From NCBI RefSeq assembly GCF_000516985.1, contig NW_006917105.1:62001-126000 (forward strand): a stretch of DNA of 64,000 nucleotides. Direction: 5' to 3'. Made by a program: the position numbers and the translations under genes. The stretch is from Pestalotiopsis fici W106-1. Taxonomy: Eukaryota; Ascomycota; Sordariomycetes; Amphisphaeriales; Sporocadaceae. The notes beneath the pieces are model-generated. The model worked only from the letters and a program-made list of their open reading frames with translations, did not search any database and was not told the origin of the DNA. Positions within the stretch are counted from its first letter, which is position 1. Every line of letters begins with the position of its first letter. Shown one piece after another: positions 56,593-64,000 of the stretch.

Positions 56593-57582
56593 TTACGCGG
56601 AGACTTCATTATTGCTTATCCCTTGCATCCCTTTGCTGACCCTAATAGCTGCAGCTGGAAACAAGGACCAGCCATTCCCGCCAATAAGCCCTTCCTCAAG
56701 ACCACTCACTTTCTCAAATTCCTTGACATCGTTCTTGTTCTCCTCCATAGTATCCTCAGTAGAGCAGGGCACTCCACAGTCCGACCCGTAAACTATATTT
56801 TCAAAACCGACCATGTCTACGGCAGAGCGCAGACCTGTTTTTGCCGTCGCCGCTGTGTCCACAAACAGGCGGCCTAGCTGAGTCTCTACATCAATGCGTG
56901 AGATTTTGTTTGGGTTTGGAATCCAGTCCTGCGTGCCGAGAAGCGACACACGCCCCGAGAGAGCAGGTAACGCTCCTCCGCAGTGGCCCAAGACAAATTT
57001 GATACCAGGGTGGCGTCTGAATACGCCTGCGTAGAGCATATCGACAACTGTTCGCGCCGTGTCAAAGGCAACCTCAATGAGTGGAGATGGACGGCCATCT
57101 GTCGGCTCGGCGTAGGCATTTGGGTGGACGTGAACTACAGCTCTCATGCCATTGAGCTCATTCCAGACGGGTTCTAGTCGCGCATCGCCGAGACCGACGC
57201 CATTGTATACCGTGGTTACGGCGAAGCCATCGGGCGGAATCGCGAAACTGGATGTCCGCGCAATTTCTTGCAGACAAGCTTCCGGGTTGTTGGTTGGTAA
57301 ACCGGCCAAGAGTCCGAACCGGGTGGGGTATTTGGTCACCAGAGATGCTCCATAATCATTTGCATCTCGGAGCCGTCGCAGAACAAGAGGAATATAAGAG
57401 AGCATCTGGAGCTGAATCCCAGCGCGGTCATTGTAGTCGAGGATCGCCTTGACCTGCCAAGTCACGGGCCCGGATACCATGAAACATCCTTCGCGAAGCT
57501 TGTCGGCCAATTCTTCTGCATCCTCAGGGGAAGATGGCAAGAAAAAGTGTGCGTGAACATCCAGCCAGCCAGTGGAAGCCAT
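56593..57582 (-). CDS. Amidohydrolase_2 family decarboxylase, ACMSD-like
   Basis: Metal-dependent TIM-barrel enzyme related to 2-amino-3-carboxymuconate-6-semialdehyde decarboxylase and fungal 6-methylsalicylate or resorcylate decarboxylases; the exact substrate cannot be read from sequence. A single exon of 329 residues. Metal ligands are His10 and His12 (DVHAHFF), His151/His153 (VVHVHPN), His200 (LGHCGG) and Asp268 (YGSDCG), so the active site looks complete. The start at 57582 puts the first His motif at the usual distance from the N terminus. There is no signal peptide. The nearest neighbour is the ABC transporter 439 bp upstream on the same strand. In this family non-oxidative decarboxylation of aromatic acids is common, which would fit a soil or plant-associated fungus that also eats quinate. 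Confidence 0.88.
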   Translation of the reverse strand: MASTGWLDVHAHFFLPSSPEDAEELADKLREGCFMVSGPVTWQVKAILDYNDRAGIQLQMLSYIPLVLRRLRDANDYGASLVTKYPTRFGLLAGLPTNNPEACLQEIARTSSFAIPPDGFAVTTVYNGVGLGDARLEPVWNELNGMRAVVHVHPNAYAEPTDGRPSPLIEVAFDTARTVVDMLYAGVFRRHPGIKFVLGHCGGALPALSGRVSLLGTQDWIPNPNKISRIDVETQLGRLFVDTAATAKTGLRSAVDMVGFENIVYGSDCGVPCSTEDTMEENKNDVKEFEKVSGLEEGLIGGNGWSLFPAAAIRVSKGMQGISNNEVSA

Positions 57583-58021
57583 AATGCAGACGTATGATTT
57601 CGTAGGGTCCCTTGTGCAATTGTCGTAGTCGTAGGACTGATAGATTTATATCGCCGTGAAGCTTACCATCGGATGTGACAGTTGCGCTTGGTCTCGTGGG
57701 TTGCGGCCGTTATCTCCGATGACTACCTACGCTGTACCTTTTTGTAGTGGTCTGCTTTATAGTGCAGCCCGTCCTGGGTTCGGTACAGTCGGCCACGATG
57801 TAAGTACACGACTTGGCTTATTTCACTATTTAACTTTTGTGCTATGATGACTGGACTATAGATTATGCCATCAGACCTAAAACGCAGCTCGTGTACATTC
57901 GCAGTGTTGCGAGCGAGGTTACTAATCTACAGAGTCTACAAGACGAAGATGAGGCGCGGGGGTAATGGTCTCCTATACTGTACGTTTGACATTGATACCT
58001 CGACTGTGATTCCCACATCAG
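57583..58021. other. Promoter region of the ACMSD-like gene
   Basis: This 439-bp stretch lies between two minus-strand genes and should hold the downstream gene's promoter. No motif is recognised. Confidence 0.5.
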
Positions 58022-61000
58022 TCATAGCGGCCATGAGACTTGGACTCCGCTGCTCTTTTCCCGGTTGATATACATGTTTCTACCTTGTCTTGGTCTTGAA
58101 CCCTTTGCTTCAACGTCGTCAACTCTGACTTGCGGCCTTGTAGCCGGCTCATGTTGGCATGGCGATCTCTGAGTGGTTTGAGAGGGCCCGTGTTTGCTTT
58201 TCCGAGGTTCGTTGGTCCTCGACCAAGGGCCAGACTGCGAATTACGCGTGCTCTTTTCCGAAGAGTTGTAATTACCTCCAATCAACTTCACCAGATGTCC
58301 GTTCCTGTTGAGCAGCTCTCTAAAATTTCCTTGCTCTGCGATGCGGCCTCCGTCAATGACAATGATGTTGTTGCAGACTTTCATCATTTCTACATCATGT
58401 GTAATCAGGACCACAGCTATCGCACCTTGAGGATCCAAGGATTGTCCTGTTCTCCAACCATTGTTGTCACGGCCTGCACGCGAATCGAAAGACCTCGCGG
58501 ATGCTTCACGTGCGCCATTCTCTGCGCCTTGTACTAGACGTGCGAGAGTGCGCCTTATTCCCTCGGCGGCTTCGGGATCCAATGCGCTCGTCGGCTCGTC
58601 AAGGATCAATAGCTTTGGACGGCGTACCAAAGCTCGAGCTAAGCAAATACGCTGTGCCTGGCCGCCTGAAAGGTCTTGACCACCATCCCCGACCAGAGTA
58701 TTCAACCCCTCGGGGAGGCTATTAATAAAGTCCAGTATGCCGGCTTGACGTGCAGCGCATTCGACATTTGAGTGTTCGAGTAGTTCGCTACTGTCAGGCA
58801 GTCCATAGATGATATTTTCTCGAATAGTGTTAGGAAACAGGAACGGCTGTTGCGGTACATAGGCAATTTGGGTTCGGAGTTCGACAATATCAATCAGTTC
58901 TGGTGGCAGTCCAGCGAAAGAGATTGAGTGGCGATACATCGACGGCCGAACATTCCGTACTCTTGGGATGTGTGCTGGTTTACGTATGTTGAGCAATAAA
59001 GAAGCAATTGATGACTTGCCACATCCCGAATGTCCTGTCATGGCAATGGCAGAGCCAGAGTCAATGACGAGATTGATATTGTTGAGGACGGAGCGCGGAG
59101 ATAGTCCTGCATTCGACTGGTACGCGAAGTACAGACCGTTCATGCGAATAGGAAACGGTGACATCAGTTGTTTCTTCTTACGGCGCGTCGCATCATCTTG
59201 AGGCCGTGTAGTTTTATCGACATGCAATCGTGTGAGGGTGGTGTTCCTTTTAGTTGACTCTTCATCATCAGAAACCGGTAAAGTTGCGTAGTATAATAGT
59301 CGCCCAGATGCTGCTCTTGCGACGCTGATTGAGGGAATGTAATCGGCCATTTGTGTTGCAGCGGTGAGTCCCAGGACGAGGAGGTTGATGACCTTGAGTA
59401 TCTCATCGAGGTTGAGTGGCTGTTGCTGTGATATGAGCAGGGTCGTGGAATAGTAGAATATGAGTGGCATGGTGAACCAAAATATTGTTTGCCAAGTGGC
59501 GAAGAGCACTGCTGTCCAAGCTGCCTTTTTTATTCCAAGAATGAGGCAGCAAGCCGCAGAGCTGCCATATTTCTCTAGAAAGTAAGTTTCGGCCCCCAAC
59601 ACTTTCACTGTTCGGATTTTCGTAATTGTGTCGACCATGATGCCATGAGTGTGACCTGCCATTTCACTGCAGCGCAACTCCCACTTGTGCGTCACACATG
59701 AATATGCTTTGATGACTGCGAACAGTAGAAATCCGCTTGAAAGAGCCACGAGAGAGAGTCTCCAACTGATGGCCAGAGCTAGTGAAACGGTTGAGAGGAC
59801 CATAGTGACCATCATTAGCAGACCGGGAGCAAATCGAATAATGATATTACTCGAATCTTCGGCATCTCGACCCAAGCATACCACAATTCTCGCCACAGAG
59901 TGTTTCGGCTTGTCAAAGAAAGATCTGGGTTGGTGAAGAATGCGCCAAAGAGCTTCTGTGCGCAACGAGTTCATCCAACCTTGTCCAGCATATGACATGG
60001 AATACTGCGTGAAGAAGGTGGCGACTGCGCCTAATCCTGCAACAAGCAACAGATAGAGCGCCCATTTCCGGCTGTCCTCGGCTTGGTCATGTTGGCCATC
60101 AAGGTTGGACAATAGGTTGGCAAAAACAAATGAAAAAGCCGGGATAGATATGGCAACCACCAAGCAGCTGAACAAACCGAGTATGAGGTGGAGTTGTGCT
60201 TTGATCGTCAGATGCGACCGGAGCACCAAAAACATCAGCCACAGAGATGTGATCCGGTTGGCCATTTCCGCACGATGCTGCCGAGGCCCTCTAGATTCAC
60301 TTCGTGGGGGTATTTTGAAGACTTCACCTTGTTCAGGTGCATCTTTGGAACCCTCGGCAGTCTCAAGGCAATCACGTTCTTGGTGATGCATTTCCAAAGC
60401 TGTGCTGCGTGTAAAGGGCGGGTCAGTTGACATTTCTTTAACCTTGACGACATCCGAGCGTGGTGTTCCAACGCTTTGAGGAGGCCCATCTGGCAGCATC
60501 AGTGACCGATTTGGATTTTCCCTAGGTAGACTGTCAATCTCCAGTCGATAAATCCTTGATGCCATAGTTGGCGCATGAGACGTCAACGTCCCGTCTTCCA
60601 GTGTATCCATGGTCAGTGGATCTCGGGTGTCCCGCAGCGCAAAGGCTGGCCTCGCTATTACAGTTGGTGATTTGAGACCTATAGCTGCTATTCGGGCGGT
60701 AACAAATCCTTCAGACGGTGATGCCATGCTTAGCCATGCAGTGGCGCTTTTTGGGCTAGGGCTTCTCGTACAGATGCGCGGTGCTTGGTTGATCTTGGCG
60801 TTGGTTTTTGGCAGTTGCACCGGTTTGTGCCAATCTGTGTGATTATGAATTTTTTGCGTTCTATATCTGTCTTGTGTAAATTGCGACAAGTCAGCTGCTT
60901 TATCGATGCTTACTTCGTGCAGATGACCCTGTTGGATAACTCGACCATTTTGAATGACACAGACATGATCATTGCTGCGAATCTGTGCCGTATCGTGAGT

Positions 61001-62811
61001 AATTACAAGCGTCGTCTTTTGGTGTCTCAATGTCCGAATGGTATCCATCATCTGCGCTCGCGTCGTTGAATCCAGGCCTGTCATGGCTTCATCCAAAATC
61101 AAGACCGCCGATTCTCTTATAAGTGCCCTTGCCAAGAGCAGCCGTTGGCATTGACCGCCACTCAAGCTATGCCCACTCATGCCCTTTCTAGTTTGTAAAC
61201 CATGGGGTAGATCTTTGATAAAAGAATGAGATTTGGAAGCTTCCATGGCCTTCTTGATATTCGTTTTCGAAGCTTTGCCTGGGTCGGAAAGCCCTAGGGT
61301 GATATTGCGGTACAGTGTGTCGTCAAATAATGTGTCTTTTTGTTGGACCACGGCAATATTATTTCGAACCCAGGAAGTGTCCAAATTTTGAATGGGTATC
61401 CCGTCAAATATGATTTCACCGCTGTTCGGTTCAAATAATTTGACTATCAAGTCCACAAGGGTGCTTTTCCCAGCACCACTTGGGCCAACAAGAAAAGTTG
61501 TCCGCTGAGCTGGGATTTGCAGATTGATATTATTGAGAATCAGACACGAAGCATTAGATGGGTATGCGAAGGACACCTAAATTTGCGTTAGCATGTACCA
61601 GCTTCTGTGGAATTTGCAACGTACCCCACGAAATTCAATTGCACCATAACATGGCTCAGTAGGCGAGCAATCAGAAGGAACTGTATCCTTTATCTCCCCG
61701 TTGCGGAATATGGTGATTGCTTGCAAGAATTGCCCTCCCGACATTCCTCTGAGGATGACAGGATACAATGTGATGGTGGATTCTAATGCGTGCAAGGCAT
61801 TGAGTGCTGCGTAGAACGTGGTGACCAAGTCACCTGAAGAGAGCCCTTGGTCGACTAATGTTGCACCGTAGTAGAAGACGACTGCAAAGAGGGATTCGAG
61901 CCAGAGTTTGACATAGCCGACCTGGAGACTGTAGAGTCTTGACTGGACTAGGTAAGCCCGCATTGAACATTTGATGGATTTCGAGTATTGCCATATCTCC
62001 TGATCGGCGCCGTTATACACTTTAACCAAGTCAATGGCGGTTATGGCGGAGGAAACGTGTTTCGATGCAAGTGCTAGATGTTCTTTTTGTGTTTCAAGCG
62101 CTGTGTGAGCCTTTCCACCAAGAATGACCAGGATGCCTACTGAAATGGGCACAGAGGCAAGAATAACAAAAGTTAACTTCCACGAAAAATACAACGCAAC
62201 GGAAATGTTTGCAACGGCTGTCACCAAATCCACGGAGATGTTGCCCAATCCATAGTGAATCGCGTTTCGCAAATCTTTGAGATGACTAACATCTGTTAGC
62301 AAAGAAAGGAGAAGGAAAACACAGATTCAAATGAAACAACCCACCAGTGTATCTGGATCAGCAGACCAGAGGTGCCGTTGGGCACTTTGTCGAACCATTC
62401 AACTTCCTTTCGCAGAAGAGCTGAAAAGACATCGCACCTGGCACGTCGCACTTCCAGTTCGCTGAAAGCGACCCAGAGAAACATAAGGAGAAAGTTCGCG
62501 GCCCAACCCGAACCACCCAAAATGAGCATCGTGCCGCAGAATCTCGTTACCTGGCTCATCACATCGGAATCTGAGACGAGGCTTGATCCGTAGCTAGAAA
62601 CCAGGCTGAATGTCTTTCCGATGAAGATGGCGAGCGAAGCGTGGAGAGCGCCGACCAGGATTGATGCGATCAGAGCCATGCTCAAGACGAGCGAGCCGTT
62701 CCATGTTGTGAAAGCAAAGAGATGCCTGAAGCGCGGCTTGTTCATGCCAAATGGTGATGCAACTTCGGGAGGCCGACTTTGTTCGCGCCCGCCCGTGTTG
62801 GTTTCGGCCAT
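58022..62811 (-). CDS. Full-size ABCB transporter, STE6-like
   Basis: ATP-driven exporter with TMD-NBD-TMD-NBD order, most like the fungal a-factor exporter Ste6 group of the MDR family. Exons complement(62345..62811), (61625..62285) and (58022..61576) give 1560 residues. NBD1 (from about residue 377) starts at VSFAYPSN and has Walker A GPSGAGKST, signature LSGGQ, Walker B VLILDEA and switch VITHD. NBD2 has GHSGCGKSS, LSGGQ, LLILDEPTSALD and LITHD. A linker of about 250 residues rich in Pro, Arg and Ser separates the halves. NBD2 carries an Arg/Gly-rich insertion between the D-loop and the switch His, and a basic 75-residue tail ends the protein. The first intron's acceptor was chosen by alignment to the expected IQIHCHLKDLRNA segment. 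If truly Ste6, it would export a farnesylated pheromone; drug export is the alternative. Confidence 0.88.
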
Positions 62812-63483
62812 GGTAGAGTTCAATTCCAGAGGCGGAAAAATCGCGCTGTTGAACTAAAGCATAGTTGTTGTTGTGATACTCAAAGATCCGCATTAGGGAG
62901 CTCGTTCAAGTTGCAGCACATGGTGTTGGTCGCAGCAATGAAGAGTCGCTCGTAATTTTTGTTGAAATCTGTAGCAACTGCAAGAGATCGCATCGGCAGT
63001 CTTTCAGGTAATTGCGCGCCACTGATTCGTGCAAGTATTTTTTGCTACCAGTGTTTGAACAGAAATGGAAGACAAAAGTTGTCCTAGCAACGGCCATCAC
63101 CTCGCATTTTTGAGTAAACAGGCAGACAGCATGAAGCTAGACCTGGCAAATCCAGAGTTACGTATGTACAATGCCATCCGCAACAAGGTCATCTTGGTAT
63201 TTAAAACATCAAGCTACTTGACACTATATAATGCAACCAGACATGCCTATCTTATTCCACTGCTGTTTAGACTTTTGTCTGCGGTCTCGCGCGGATTTTG
63301 GACATCTTGCTAGATGAAGAAATCGTTCTGCATTATGGTAGTATCTCTCAATCCTTTGCCGGCATATCTCTTGTCACAAACCAGTCAGGCGGTGCCACTA
63401 ATCAAGAAGCCATTGACAGCATGATGTAGAGACCGGGCCATGCGCTACCGACCAACGTGTTCGTCAGAAGTGCCAGACACCCT
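62812..63483. other. Intergenic region
   Basis: This 672-bp stretch lies between two minus-strand genes. An 82-codon plus-strand frame at 63065-63313 lacks any recognisable feature and is probably chance. Confidence 0.5.
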
Positions 63484-64000
63484 TTACGACTTGTTGGCCT
63501 TCTCCTTTTGCTTCTCTTCGTAGATCCAGTCGTTGAGGCCATTGCGATTCCTCAAGATCTCAATGGCGTAGAACTGCATGCGCGGGACAAAAATGGTGCC
63601 CTCTTGAGTGTACTCTGTCTTGGGATCGGCGCGGACCATAGTGCCAAAGTTGTAGTCCTCGACTGTCTTTTCGTACTTCATCATGAACTCGCGCCACCGC
63701 TTCTTTCCTTCAGCGCTCTTCATCTCGTCCTCGTTGACGGGTTTGGCCGGGTCGAATTCGGGAAATGCTGTCTTAACGTGCTCGCAGATCTCGTCATCAA
63801 ACTTGGTGAGGCGGATGGTCGAGCCCTTGACCTTTTCGAGGATTGACCAGTAGATCTCCATGTGTTGGACCACCTTGACCGCAAACTGCTTCTCCATCTA
63901 TGCGGGTATCAGTAGACTGCCTAACGGTATTGGTGCCGTGTCAATAGAAGAAGAGGCAGAACTCACATCTTCCAGGTTCTGGGCATTTTCGGGGTCGAAG
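63484..64000 (-). CDS. PBDC1/YPL225W-like protein (DUF757), partial at right edge
   Basis: Small conserved eukaryotic protein related to human PBDC1 and yeast YPL225W, a cytosolic factor reported to assist folding of nascent eEF1A; older databases call it a polysaccharide biosynthesis protein. The last exon is complement(63484..63897), 137 residues plus stop. The preceding exon, complement(63967..64000), runs off the right edge and adds FDPENAQNLED through a phase-0 intron of 69 nt (GTGAGT donor). Hallmarks are EKQFAVKVVQHMEIYW, GSTIRLTKFDDEI, AFPEFDPAKPVNEDEMKS and the C-terminal GTIFVPRMQFYAIEILRNR. The C terminus is Lys-rich. Only the first few residues are missing, judging by the usual length of about 145-150. 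Confidence 0.92.

Noticed and set aside
63065..63313. 82-codon plus-strand frame between the ABC transporter and PBDC1-like genes
   Set aside because: No recognisable motif or splice context; probably chance.

Overview
This window is from a filamentous ascomycete, most likely a Sordariomycete and plausibly Hypocreales; the lineage is inferred from gene content only. Genes are spliced with many short introns (about 50-180 nt, GT-AG with GTAAGT/GTGAGT-like donors). They are spaced by 0.1-2.6 kb and lie on both strands. Families such as Zn2Cys6 activators, NCS2 purine permeases, LaeA-like methyltransferases and the quinate (qut/qa) genes point to the filamentous ascomycetes. I joined exons by reading frame, splice signals and family continuity; no transcript or database evidence was available.

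Left flank (1-13 kb): a divergent Hsp70-like ATPase (cut by the left edge), a coiled-coil protein of unknown function, a small-subunit-type catalase, a drug/polyamine-type MFS exporter, and an eight-exon xanthine/uric-acid-type permease of the NCS2 family.

Core (13-28.6 kb): a complete quinate utilisation cluster. In order it holds the activator qutA (-), the repressor qutR (+), 3-dehydroshikimate dehydratase qutC (+), quinate permease qutD (-), quinate/shikimate dehydrogenase qutB (+), the inositol-monophosphatase-like qutG (-), and catabolic type II dehydroquinase qutE (+). Together they import quinate and convert it through 3-dehydroquinate and 3-dehydroshikimate to protocatechuate. The qutA/qutR divergent promoter carries a perfect copy of the 16-bp palindrome known for the Neurospora activator QA-1F. 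The qutD promoter has three CTGGGG boxes of the CreA type. The repressor is a pseudo-enzyme relative of the AROM polypeptide in which both dehydroquinase catalytic positions are replaced.

Right part (28.6-64 kb): housekeeping and accessory genes. These are a JIP5-like WD40 protein, a LaeA-like methyltransferase, a small GH18 chitinase, a MARVEL-type membrane protein, a second MFS transporter, mitochondrial sulfite oxidase with a cytochrome b5 domain, and a ten-exon polytopic membrane protein whose exons I reconstructed. Further right are an F-box protein with transglutaminase-like and HspQ/YccV-like domains (FBXO21 architecture), a secreted alpha/beta hydrolase, a DUF3405-type type II membrane protein, an ACMSD-like amidohydrolase, a full-length STE6-like ABC transporter, and a PBDC1/YPL225W-like protein cut by the right edge.

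Three gaps of about 2 kb or more (36.4-38.3, 42.2-44.8 and 54.3-56.6 kb) hold no gene I can support. No tRNA, rRNA, transposon or CRISPR was recognised.
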